From IMG/VR virus record IMGVR_UViG_3300025138_000079, positions 1-44,415 of that record: DNA of 44,415 nucleotides; one strand, written 5' to 3'. Source of the stretch: a virus. Made by a program: the position numbers and the translations under genes. This document shows, piece by piece, positions 34,301-39,185 of this stretch. A model generated the notes under the pieces. The model was not told where the DNA came from and did no database searches. It was given only the letters and a program-made list of their open reading frames with translations. The stretch's first letter is position 1, and each line of letters starts with the position of its first letter.

Positions 34301-34865
34301 CCCTTGCTATAATGCTACATCAGTTGCAACAAATGGTAGTTTAAACCCAATTCAAGTCCCATATGCAGTAAAAGATACATTAGCTTTATTAGCTGTTGAT
34401 CCAAGTGGTAATGTTGTAAAAGGATCACAAGAAGGAACTTGGACATTTACTAAAGCTCAATTAGATGCTTTAACAGGTACAACAAGTGGTGTTACTCTTT
34501 TATCTGCTCCTGGAACTAACAAAGCTGTTATTGTAGAAGAATCTAACTGGATGATAAAATATAGTGGCACAGGTACTATGTCTACTAATGCTTTTGAAGT
34601 AAGACAAGCTACTAATACTCTTGCTACTGCAGGTATAACAAGAATACCTTCTGGTAAGATAAACGAAATAATGTCTGTTGCACCTACAAATCCAAGTTAT
34701 GGATTTTATTCAAGAGATTTACCTCAGTACAATAATGATGGAAGGTCATATGTCACTAATAAATCAACATTTTTAGTTAGAACATTCAACAATGCAACCC
34801 CAAGTAATTTAATTAGCATGTCTATAAAATTAAAATACAGAGTATTTGACGCAAGTACTTTTTAA
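25356..34865 (+). CDS. Giant collagen-like tail fibre, 3169 residues
   Basis: Residues 17-58 are the attachment segment shared with the preceding short fibre. Eight arms of uninterrupted Gly-X-Y triplets then alternate with globular modules. Modules 1-5 (about residues 139-222, 273-352, 707-785, 1146-1226, 1599-1679) are copies of one domain of about 80 residues with the pattern YATTSTTSFTLG...GLAYT.AQSIIIV...NFQECEV...GSGTYTSW. Module 6 (2053-2175) is a different beta domain. Module 7 (2381-2576) has a tail-fibre segment containing LDVQGSQGQLFSVTDDLLG. From 2647 a Cys-rich YadA-head-like beta-roll with GG..N.I repeats leads to a C-terminal domain. The triplets use Thr, Ser, Asp and Asn with almost no Pro and no Lys. 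The 609 or so triplets would span about half a micrometre if fully triple-helical. Host receptor binding at the tip is inferred. Confidence 0.9.
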   Translation: MAKKLENIFQANVDEISQGFTINSWHVSQSVDAFTAEDAYDISISGSLNITGSSTLSGSVITPTLPDASSGYEVVVVDSSTKELKKVSSISAGSSGTSGTSGSSGTSGNSGTSGSSGTSGTSGSSGVSGTSGTSGADGDKYQTTSTTSAVLGTGNVCITVGVDLAYSAGQEMIMANSDTAFQTALVTSYDAVTGVLCFGSIITQEGTGTYTSWEVNLSGNVAGSSGTSGSSGTSGINGTSGTSGADGSSGSSGSNGTDGTSGTNGSSGTSGVSDNYATTSTTSFTLGGNGTITVGTGLAYTAAQSIIIVYDVNNFQECEVTTYNSATGELVFQSPTRTVGSGTYTSWSVNLDGASGGDGSSGSSGSSGTSGTSGTAGTSGSSGTAGTSGSSGVSGTSGTSGTSGTSGTSGSSGTSGTSGTAGTSGTSGSSGTAGTSGTDGTSGTSGTSGSSGTSGSSGTSGSSGTSGTSGTSGTDGSSGTSGTSGSDGSSGTSGTSGSSGTSGTSGSSGTAGTSGTDGTSGTSGSSGTSGTSGSDGTSGTSGTSGVSGTSGSSGTSGTSGTSDSSGTSGTSGSSGTSGTDGTSGTDGSSGTSGTSGTDGSSGTSGTSGTDGTSGTSGSSGTSGTSGSSGTSGTSGTSGSDGTSGSSGTSGTAGTDGTSGSSGTSGTSGTTGTAGSDGSSGTSGSSGTSGSSGSNGTDGTSGSSGTSDNYATTSTTSFTLGNSGTITVDTGLAYTTAQSIIIVHDVNNFQECEIDTYTSGTGQLIFLSPTRTVGSGTYTTWEVNLDGASGGDGSSGTSGSSGTSGTSGSDGTSGSNGTDGTSGNTGSSGTSGTSGSDGTSGTSGSSGTSGTSGTDGSSGTSGTTGTAGTDGTSGTSGTSGTSGSSGTSGTSGTSGTAGSDGSSGTSGTNGSSGTSGTSGSDGTSGSSGTSGTSGTSGSSGTAGTSGTSGSSGTSGINGDPGSPGTSGSSGTSGSSGTSGTSGSNGTDGTSGTAGTDGTSGTSGSSGTSGTSGSSGTSGTTGTAGSDGTSGSSGTSGTSGTSGTSGSSGTSGTSGSSGTSGTSGTAGTSGSSGTSGISGTNGTSGSDGTSGTSGSSGTSGTSGSDGTSGTSGSDGTSGTSGSSGTSGTSGSSGTSGSSGTSGTSGESDKYATTSTTSFTLGNTINDTITVDAGLAYTTAQSIIIVFDANNFQECEVISYNSGTGVLEFGPSFRTVGSGTYTSWSINLDGASGGDGSSGTSGTSGSSGTSGTAGTDGTSGTSGSSGTSGVSGTSGSSGTSGTSGTSGTSGSSGTSGVSGTDGSSGTSGTSGSNGTDGTSGSSGTSGESGTSGTSGTSGSSGTSGTSGSDGTSGSSGTSGTSGSSGTSGTSGSNGTDGTSGTSGSSGTSGISGTSGSSGTSGTAGTDGTSGTSGTSGSSGTSGTSGSSGTSGTSGSDGTSGTSGSSGTSGTSGSDGTSGSSGTSGVSGTSGTDGTSGTNGSSGTSGTSGSSGTSGTSGSSGTSGTSGTDGTDGTSGTSGSNGTDGTSGTSGSSGTSGTSGSSGTSGSSGTSGSSGTSGTSGSNGTSGTNGTSGSSGTSGNTGSSGTSGSSGTSGSSGSSGVSDVYATESTSTFTLNNVLNASIVVATGLAYTTAQSIIVVHNLTNFQECEVVTYNAANGNLTFTPPFRVVGSGQYSSWEVNLDGASGGDGSSGTSGSNGTDGTSGTSGSNGTDGSSGTSGTNGTSGTNGTSGTDGTSGNTGSSGTSGTSGTDGTSGTNGTSGTAGSSGTSGTSGTSGSSGTSGSSGTSGTSGTDGSSGTSGTSGSDGTSGSSGTSGSSGSNGTDGTSGTNGTSGSSGTSGTSGSSGTSGLSGSSGTSGTSGSSGTSGTTGTAGTDGTSGTSGTSGSSGTSGTSGTSGSSGSSGSNGTSGSSGTSGSSGTSGTSGTSGTSGSNGTDGTSGTSGSSGTSGNTGSSGTSGSSGTSGTSGTSGTSGSSGTSGTSGSSGTSGTSGSNGTDGSSGTSGSSGTSGNTGSSGTSGNTGSSGTSGSSGTSGSSGSSGSSGSSGSSGSSGSSGQDGNFGGATFNYTFDTSTNPNTNPGSGDIKLNNATQNISTISTISQTTEDGDDIQEFLESIDASTSAVKGHMRIADKFSAENFILFSISNLSDLGTYWTISINEQASSAASPFTNNEEVIVSFALVGDRGDDGSSGSSGSSGSSGSSGSSGTSGSSGSSGNTGSSGTSGSSGTSGTSGSSGSSGNTGSSGTSGSSGTSGVSGSSGSSGNTGSSGTSGSSGTSGTSGTSGSSGSSGNTGSSGTSGSSGTSGNTGSSGTSGSSGTSGTSGSSGSSGNTGSSGTSGSSGTSGTSGSSGTSGSSGTSGNSGSSGSSGSSGSSGTSGSSGSSGSSGTATITNLGNDRVTTSTGTQGQLNAEANLTFNGTCLSIGAYAAFDNNRLQVDGGNIGLSLGGETYGMISPTSSGAGFGLNFSVGDGVTSTDTPLMKLTNDIGSDGIGVVEIYSSGSTVLDVQGSQGQLFSVTDDLLGTVFAASDISGVPILSVSGSGLTTIDGTLSIPNLPNITTSNDVLVIDSSGNIGYEANAASSGTSGSSGTSGSSGTSGTSGTSGTSGSSGTSGSSGTSGNTGTSGSSGTSGSSGTSGISGTAGSSGSSGSSGAATICSNVDSYVLTATGGANICGNEYFKFSSGQRGIVVGQLHTNSGTTYSSILGSGNTLAACSNYSSILGGQSNQILSSNCKTTIAGGDSNQAGLGDHQFIGSGLSNHVSSSYSSIIGGSGNRICEKQLSAFIGGGTENKICCATGTHYYNAIVSGCKNTILGASSNGCSMNFIGSGQSNLVQSSTWSVVGGGCTNTIRNSPFNSIVGGCLNLIGGSCSKLSFIGGGVSNSVCNSCCSVIGGGDGNKSCQACYSFIGGGFNNCVCTNAGRSMIVGGQSNSIATAINSGIMGYNNTIASSHNCSFIIGANLTSTCICTTYMNNADIKGRVTTECLILPCYNATSVATNGSLNPIQVPYAVKDTLALLAVDPSGNVVKGSQEGTWTFTKAQLDALTGTTSGVTLLSAPGTNKAVIVEESNWMIKYSGTGTMSTNAFEVRQATNTLATAGITRIPSGKINEIMSVAPTNPSYGFYSRDLPQYNNDGRSYVTNKSTFLVRTFNNATPSNLISMSIKLKYRVFDASTF
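25632..25769 (+). repeat. Gly-X-Y arm 0 (46 codons)
   Basis: The first collagen-type tract follows the attachment segment and consists of GSS, GTS, GNS, GVS and GAD triplets. It is short compared with the inner arms. Confidence 0.85.
26022..26171 (+). repeat. Gly-X-Y arm 1 (50 codons)
   Basis: A tract between modules 1 and 2 that includes GIN, GAD, GSN, GTD and GTN triplets among the GTS and GSS units. Confidence 0.85.
26412..27473 (+). repeat. Gly-X-Y arm 2 (354 codons)
   Basis: The first long arm opens with GAS-GGD-GSS, as do all three arms that follow modules 3-5. One Gly is replaced by Asp at codon 563 (GAT at 27042-27044), the only break in the every-third-Gly rule that I saw here. Ser is encoded by AGT, TCA, TCT and TCC and Gly by GGA and GGT, so the DNA repeat is much less uniform than the protein repeat. 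Confidence 0.9.
27711..28790 (+). repeat. Gly-X-Y arm 3 (360 codons)
   Basis: A long arm containing the only Pro residues I found in the triplet tracts: GIN-GDP-GSP at 28218-28241, with Pro codons at 28230 and 28239. GDP and GSP are classical collagen triplets. Confidence 0.9.
29034..30149 (+). repeat. Gly-X-Y arm 4 (372 codons)
   Basis: A long arm of GTS, GSS, GTD, GSD and GSN triplets with occasional GVS, GES and GIS. Its length is close to those of arms 2, 3 and 5. Confidence 0.9.
30393..31511 (+). repeat. Gly-X-Y arm 5 (373 codons)
   Basis: A long arm rich in GTN, GNT and GTD triplets near its start and in plain GSS triplets near its end. The last 80 bases are almost pure GSS, just before the single GQD triplet and module 6. 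Confidence 0.9.
31881..32495 (+). repeat. Gly-X-Y arm 6 (205 codons)
   Basis: This arm opens GDR-GDD, the only Arg-containing triplet noticed, and is then dominated by a nested repeat of GSS, GSS, GNT, GSS, GTS units repeated about every 100-110 bases. It has no GTD triplets, unlike the upstream arms. Confidence 0.9.
33084..33293 (+). repeat. Gly-X-Y arm 7 (70 codons)
   Basis: The short last arm, between module 7 and the Cys-rich beta-roll. It uses AGT in both the X and Y positions more often than the other arms (GGAAGTAGT, for example). Confidence 0.85.
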
Positions 34866-34898
34866 AGTAGGTTAAAAACTATACCCTCAATAAATTAC

Positions 34899-34929
34899 TA
34901 GGAAATGTAAAATATTTTTATTATATTGG
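34899..34929 (+). promoter_or_regulatory. Bacteroidota-type promoter (TAGG-N19-TATATTGG)
   Basis: TAGG at 34899-34902 and TATATTGG at 34922-34929 are separated by exactly 19 bases. The -7 box ends four bases before the ATG at 34934, so the glycosyltransferase message would be essentially leaderless. Confidence 0.65.
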
Positions 34930-34933
34930 TTAT

Positions 34934-35956
34934 ATGAAATTAAGTATAATCACAAATTACAATAGTAGGGGATATGTAAATGAACAATTTATTTTTAATA
35001 AATTATGTTCTACTTTAGATATCCCTTCAAATGACATTTTTAATTTTAATACAACTAACACTGCCTATAACATAAATGAAAACTATACTCATGTTTTAGT
35101 ATTAATTGATTATAAAATTACTAATATTAATATATATAAAGAATGCTTAGATAGTATAACCATTCCTAAAATATTTATTATAGATATGGTTCCCCAAAAA
35201 CATAAGGAAATATATTTAAAAGAAAAAATTAACTCTCATTTTCCCTTTACTAGTCTTTCTAAAAATTTACAAAATTTACTTTACGATCAATGTGCTGATG
35301 GTTTTATATTTTATAATAAATTAGATCAAGATCTCTTTAAGGATTATTATATTGTTGATAACAAAAAACCATTAACTATTATTCCACCTTCCTTAGGGAA
35401 AAAGGAGGATATCAAAATTAAATTTAAAAATGTTAAACCTAATAAACTAATAGGTACTAACTGTAGTCCCTCTATAAGTAATGGGTTTTTAAACTTCTCA
35501 AATATAATGGGCAATCTAAAAGATTATTCTTTAAATATATATGGAGCACATGGTAGAGAGGATATATTTGGAGAAAGTATAATAAATGATTTAACAAGTA
35601 CTTTACCTAATATTAATTTTAAAGGTAAGTTAAAAAATACAAAACTATTTTTTAGCTCACACCATATATATTATAGTGCTGTTATTTATGATTCATTTGA
35701 TTACTTTACATTTTTAAGTATTTTAAATGGTATGGTCCCTATTCTTACAGAAAACACAGGTACCTCTTCATTTTTTAAATCATACCCCTTTCAATCCAAT
35801 GGTACCCCAGAATCAATAAAATATAATATTAATTTAATTACAAATACCCCCCCTGATTATTTAAAAGAAATATTAACTAATACTTTAAAAGGTTTACTTG
35901 AGTTAAATGATAGCCTTTCTAAAGAAAAATATTATACCTTTTTAAATGGATTTTAA
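34934..35956 (+). CDS. Glycosyltransferase, GT-B fold (GT4-like)
   Basis: The 340-residue protein looks like a two-domain GT-B glycosyltransferase. The N-terminal half has alternating strands and helices (VLVLIDYKITNINIY, IPKIFIIDMVP) and reaches PLTIIPPSLG at the domain junction. The C-terminal half has LNIYGAHG, then NFKGKLKNTKLFFSSHHIYY and DSFDYFTFLSILNGMVPILT, corresponding to the nucleotide-sugar binding region of GT4-type enzymes (the E...LEA...G.PV pattern, here degenerate). It would transfer a sugar from a nucleotide donor; donor and acceptor are unknown. It follows the fibre gene, has its own non-late promoter and overlaps the GT25 gene by 11 bases. The fibre is a candidate acceptor; a host surface glycan or DNA is an alternative. 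Confidence 0.7.
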   Translation: MKLSIITNYNSRGYVNEQFIFNKLCSTLDIPSNDIFNFNTTNTAYNINENYTHVLVLIDYKITNINIYKECLDSITIPKIFIIDMVPQKHKEIYLKEKINSHFPFTSLSKNLQNLLYDQCADGFIFYNKLDQDLFKDYYIVDNKKPLTIIPPSLGKKEDIKIKFKNVKPNKLIGTNCSPSISNGFLNFSNIMGNLKDYSLNIYGAHGREDIFGESIINDLTSTLPNINFKGKLKNTKLFFSSHHIYYSAVIYDSFDYFTFLSILNGMVPILTENTGTSSFFKSYPFQSNGTPESIKYNINLITNTPPDYLKEILTNTLKGLLELNDSLSKEKYYTFLNGF

Positions 35957-37271
35957 ACACAGAACACTAGGGTTTGATAAAATATACGTCATAAATTTAA
36001 AACGTAGACAAGATAGGAAAGAACAAATTATTAAAGACTTTCCAAATACAGATTTTACTTTTATAGAGGCTATAGATGGAAAAAACCTATCCCACCACCA
36101 ATTAATAGAACAGGGAAAACTAAATACATCTTTTTTTGATCCTAATGGGATGATAACTAATGGGGTATTTGCTTGTGCTTTATCACATAAAAAAGCCTGG
36201 GATCAAGCATTAATGGATGGTGTAGAAAATGCCTTGTTTTTAGAGGATGATGTATATCCTATATGTGAGTTCGTTAAAGATCAAAATTATATCCCTGAGT
36301 ATCAACAAATTTTAGATGAAATAAAACAATATGATTGGGATTTAATTCATTTGGGTAAAAAAACTGAATTTCAATTTGGTATAAATATTGGTAATTTTTT
36401 AACAATGCCCCGATTTAATGCCAACTACCATGGTGCACACGCTTATATAGTTAAAAAAGAAACAATAAAATATCTATCAGATAATTACCTCCCTATTAAA
36501 TATGCTGCTGATGTATATTTAGAACAATTATATAATACCCATAACTCTTTTACTCTTAAACAAAGTATTATTAGACAAAAATCAGACACACTTGATACAC
36601 AAAATGCTGATTCTGATACTTATTATAATGATTTTAGAGAAAGTGGTGGTAATATAGGTATATCATTTAATGATCAGGGTAATGTTATAAATAAAAAAAT
36701 TGCTCAATATTTAAAACATCCAGAAGATTTACTAAATCAATACATGGAGATAGTTTTTACAAAGCCTAAATTTGGTATTCAGAAATTTAATAAAAACAAC
36801 TTCTTTGGGTTATCTGAAATGTTAAAATATTTATCTAATAACTTACCCCTTAATACTAAAATGGTAGAATTATATAGTCACTTAGGTGAATCTACCTTCT
36901 ATTTTGGATGTAGTGAATTATTTAGTAATATATATGCTATAGATCCTTTAAAGGGAAAAGATACATTTAATATAAAAAATAATATATCATGGAAGGATGT
37001 TGAAATAGGCTTTCATTCCAATACCTTTCATTTTGATAATATAAGTAAAATAAAAGAAGATCCTATAAAGGTTAGTAAAGATTTTTCTAACATTTCATTT
37101 TTATATATTAATAATAGAAAACAAGAAGATATACATTCTTTAATTTTATCATATTTACCTATAATAAATAAAAATGGGTTTATAGGGGGTGATAATATAG
37201 AACAGGCACCACCTAATTCTATTATTTTTAATAATAATTGGATAATTAAAAAGAAAGATTATTTAAGGTAA
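35946..37271 (+). CDS. GT25-family glycosyltransferase fused to a methyltransferase-like domain
   Basis: The first 240 residues are GT25-like: KIYVINLKRRQDRKEQII, then TFIEAIDGKNL, the VFACALSHKKAWDQAL helix, the metal-binding FLEDDV (Glu100-Asp101-Asp102), WDLIHLG and a GAHAYIVKKE segment. GT25 includes bacterial LPS galactosyltransferases and animal procollagen galactosyltransferases. Residues from about 275 to 441 resemble a class I methyltransferase of the Methyltransf_24 type: MVELYSHLGESTFYFG (about 305), YAIDP and SFLYINNRKQEDIHSLI (about 385) with NGFIGGDN. The usual IDG.H motif is changed to INNRK, so catalysis by this domain is doubtful. It overlaps the preceding glycosyltransferase. 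The fusion suggests sugar addition followed by capping, or a structural second domain; both are inferences. Confidence 0.8.
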   Translation: MDFKHRTLGFDKIYVINLKRRQDRKEQIIKDFPNTDFTFIEAIDGKNLSHHQLIEQGKLNTSFFDPNGMITNGVFACALSHKKAWDQALMDGVENALFLEDDVYPICEFVKDQNYIPEYQQILDEIKQYDWDLIHLGKKTEFQFGINIGNFLTMPRFNANYHGAHAYIVKKETIKYLSDNYLPIKYAADVYLEQLYNTHNSFTLKQSIIRQKSDTLDTQNADSDTYYNDFRESGGNIGISFNDQGNVINKKIAQYLKHPEDLLNQYMEIVFTKPKFGIQKFNKNNFFGLSEMLKYLSNNLPLNTKMVELYSHLGESTFYFGCSELFSNIYAIDPLKGKDTFNIKNNISWKDVEIGFHSNTFHFDNISKIKEDPIKVSKDFSNISFLYINNRKQEDIHSLILSYLPIINKNGFIGGDNIEQAPPNSIIFNNNWIIKKKDYLR

Positions 37272-37281
37272 ATTAAATTAA

Positions 37282-37290
37282 TATTTATAA
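37282..37290 (+). promoter_or_regulatory. Late-type promoter motif TATTTATAA
   Basis: An exact match in the context TTAATATTTATAATAAAAT, ending 16 bases before the ATG at 37307. It places the small gene at 37307 in the late class between glycosyltransferase genes of the other class. Confidence 0.7.
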
Positions 37291-37306
37291 TAAAATAAAA
37301 AACACA

Positions 37307-37663
37307 ATGGAACATACTTGGAAAATTATTGATATGAAAAGAGACCCATCTAGTGGGTTAGTAACACAAATTACGTGTAATACTGAAACTAGATTTCATT
37401 CTCCAACCATTCCTTCCTCTAATGAACATGAAACAGGATCAAACTTCTTTCATAGATCAACAGCAGAGGTAGAGATAACCGGGTCCCCTTCAAATCCATC
37501 ATTTATATCTTTTGGAGATTTAACTGAAGAAATAGTTATAGAGTGGGTTAAAGGAAGATTAGATAGTAATGCTATAGAAACATCTAATTCCTCATCTATA
37601 GCTGAGCACGTTATTATAGCTACTTCCCAACTACCAATATCAGGAACTCCTTGGGATAATTAG
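37307..37663 (+). CDS. Small conserved T4-like phage protein, function unknown
   Basis: The 118-residue protein has the pattern W+I.DM+R....G.V near its start (TWKIIDMKRDPSSGLV), a FISFGDLTEEIVIEWVKGRL segment at about residues 64-83 and a C-terminal SGTPW. I recognise this layout from small uncharacterised proteins of marine T4-like phages encoded near structural genes, recalled and not searched. It is beta-rich with one helix, soluble and without catalytic residues. Its own late motif suggests a virion or assembly protein. Confidence 0.65.
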   Translation: MEHTWKIIDMKRDPSSGLVTQITCNTETRFHSPTIPSSNEHETGSNFFHRSTAEVEITGSPSNPSFISFGDLTEEIVIEWVKGRLDSNAIETSNSSSIAEHVIIATSQLPISGTPWDN

Positions 37664-37690
37664 GAAACCATAAAATAGTTCTGTATATTA
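37661..37690 (+). promoter_or_regulatory. Bacteroidota-type promoter (TAGG-N19-TATATT)
   Basis: TAGG at 37661-37664 overlaps the upstream stop codon and is followed after exactly 19 bases by TATATTA at 37684-37690. The -7 box ends 20 bases before the ATG at 37711. Confidence 0.65.
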
Positions 37691-37710
37691 ATTAAATTAA
37701 AAAGTTATAA

Positions 37711-38586
37711 ATGAATATTATATTTCAAATAGAAGGTGGTCTTGGTAAGTCTATTATGGCCACAGCAATGATAAAAGTTATAAAAAAACGTTATAAAAAC
37801 TCCCATTTAGTAGTTGTAACTGGGTTTCATGATGTTTTTTTAAATAATCCGGATGTTAATGAAATTTATAATATTAACAATACAAATGGTTTTTACCTTA
37901 AATACATTAAGGACCAAAAATGTAAGATATATGTAAATGAACCATATAGAACTTCTGATTATATTTTAGAAAAACCTATACATTTATTTAAAACTTGGTG
38001 TGAATTGTACGGTTTACGCTATAATAATGAACAACCACAGATATACATAACACAACCTGAGTTAGATTATTTTAAACCGTATTATACCACAGATAAACCC
38101 ATATTAGCTATACAACCACTTGGTGGGCCTGCTGGTTTAGGTTACCAATATTCTTGGACTAGAGATTTACCCGATCCTACTATAATGGCTATAATTGATA
38201 GGTATAAAGAATCACATACTATTATCCATATAAAAAGAAAGGATCAAAAGATATATCCCGATACTATGCAAGCATTAGATGGATTTAGAAGTATAGCAGT
38301 ACTACTACAACTATCAGATAAAAGATTATTAATAGACAGTTTTGCACAACATATGGCTGCTTCATTAAATTTAAAATCTACAGTTTGTTGGTCAAACACA
38401 AAACCTGAAATTTTTGGTTACAACCTTCATAACAACATTAAAGCAAAACCTTTTACTAAAGAAATGAATTATGAACAAGCAGCTTATGCCCCCTTTTCAT
38501 TATCTGAAGAGATACATAATCTCCCATATAATGACTTAAGTGAAATATTTGATAATAATAAAATATTTAATTCTCTAGATAGTTAA
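37711..38586 (+). CDS. Glycosyltransferase, GT9/heptosyltransferase-like
   Basis: The 291-residue protein begins NIIFQIEGGLGKSIMATAMI, which matches the opening strand and glycine loop of GT9-type enzymes (GG.GD...ATP...). It continues LVVVTGFHDVFLNNPDVNEI, typical of their first Rossmann half. The second half starts at about residue 128 (KPILAIQPLGGPAGLG) and includes LLQLSDKRLLIDSFAQHMAA, equivalent to the D...HLA region of the family, and TVCWSNTKPEIFGYN. It is shorter than usual heptosyltransferases, and the donor cannot be inferred. GGLGKS looks like a P-loop at first sight but the spacing is wrong. It is preceded by its own non-late promoter and completes a set of three glycosyltransferases after the fibre gene. 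Confidence 0.7.
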   Translation: MNIIFQIEGGLGKSIMATAMIKVIKKRYKNSHLVVVTGFHDVFLNNPDVNEIYNINNTNGFYLKYIKDQKCKIYVNEPYRTSDYILEKPIHLFKTWCELYGLRYNNEQPQIYITQPELDYFKPYYTTDKPILAIQPLGGPAGLGYQYSWTRDLPDPTIMAIIDRYKESHTIIHIKRKDQKIYPDTMQALDGFRSIAVLLQLSDKRLLIDSFAQHMAASLNLKSTVCWSNTKPEIFGYNLHNNIKAKPFTKEMNYEQAAYAPFSLSEEIHNLPYNDLSEIFDNNKIFNSLDS

Positions 38587-38626
38587 ATTGTTATATATAT
38601 GTAGGTTGTTAGTAATAATAACTTAA

Positions 38627-38635
38627 TATTTATAA
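38627..38635 (+). promoter_or_regulatory. Late-type promoter motif TATTTATAA
   Basis: An exact match in the context CTTAATATTTATAATCAC, 34 bases before the ATG at 38670. A weak AT-rich hairpin (GTTGTTA with TAATAAC, about 38605-38622) lies just upstream and might end the glycosyltransferase transcript. A TATATT box at 38648 has no TTGG or TAGG partner. Confidence 0.55.
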
Positions 38636-38669
38636 TCACAAATTAGTTATATTAATTAAAATCAAAAAC

Positions 38670-39152
38670 ATGAGTTGGACCTACAAATCAAATGATATGG
38701 TCGATATCTCTCAATTTCCAGACAATACTTACGGTTTCGTTTACATAGTTACACACAAGCCCACTGGGAAAGCATATATTGGAAAAAAAATATTACAGTT
38801 TACGAAAAAAGTTAAGTTAGGAAAGAAAGAGCTTGCTAAACTACAAGGAGTAGTTGGCCGTCGCCCATCTTACAAATTATCAGTTAAAGAATCAGATTGG
38901 AAATCATACTATGGCTCCCAAAAAGATATTAAACAACTGCTATTAGAAGGAAAAAAAGATGAATTCGAACGTATTATATTACAATGCGCACCTACTAAAA
39001 AATCACTAACATATTTTGAATTAAAATACCAGATGATATATCAGGTATTAGAAAAACCGGATGAGTTCTTTAACGACAATGTTCTAGGTAAATTTTTTAC
39101 AAAAGATTTAATAGATATTGAAGTTGAAAGCTTCGTGGATACGCATAAATAA
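38670..39152 (+). CDS. GIY-YIG family putative endonuclease
   Basis: The 160-residue protein carries a variant GIY-YIG signature near its start: YGFVYIVTHKPTGKAYIGKK (about residues 21-40). It continues with SDWKSYYGSQKDIKQLL and ends the fold with LTYFELKYQMIYQVL, where Glu is the expected metal ligand. This is the layout of Seg-like or Hef-like phage nucleases. It is unlike the T5orf172 protein at 1479, so the window holds two separate branches of the fold. It may be a freestanding homing endonuclease inserted between the glycosyltransferase and the oxygenase, or a resident nuclease. Confidence 0.75.
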   Translation: MSWTYKSNDMVDISQFPDNTYGFVYIVTHKPTGKAYIGKKILQFTKKVKLGKKELAKLQGVVGRRPSYKLSVKESDWKSYYGSQKDIKQLLLEGKKDEFERIILQCAPTKKSLTYFELKYQMIYQVLEKPDEFFNDNVLGKFFTKDLIDIEVESFVDTHK

Positions 39153-39164
39153 TTTTGTATATTG
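39135..39164 (+). promoter_or_regulatory. Weak Bacteroidota-type promoter (GTGG-N19-TATATTG)
   Basis: GTGG at 39135-39138 and TATATTG at 39158-39164 have the same 19-base spacing as the stronger sites. The -33 box lies inside the end of the GIY-YIG gene and departs from consensus by one base. The -7 box ends 21 bases before the hydroxylase ATG at 39186. Confidence 0.5.
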
Positions 39165-39185
39165 GGCTATATAAAATAGTTTTAA

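Noticed and set aside
37732-37761. P-loop ATPase motif (GGLGKS) in the GT9-like protein
   Set aside because: Walker A needs a Gly five positions before the GK pair; here that residue is Ile. The sequence fits the GT9 glycine loop better.
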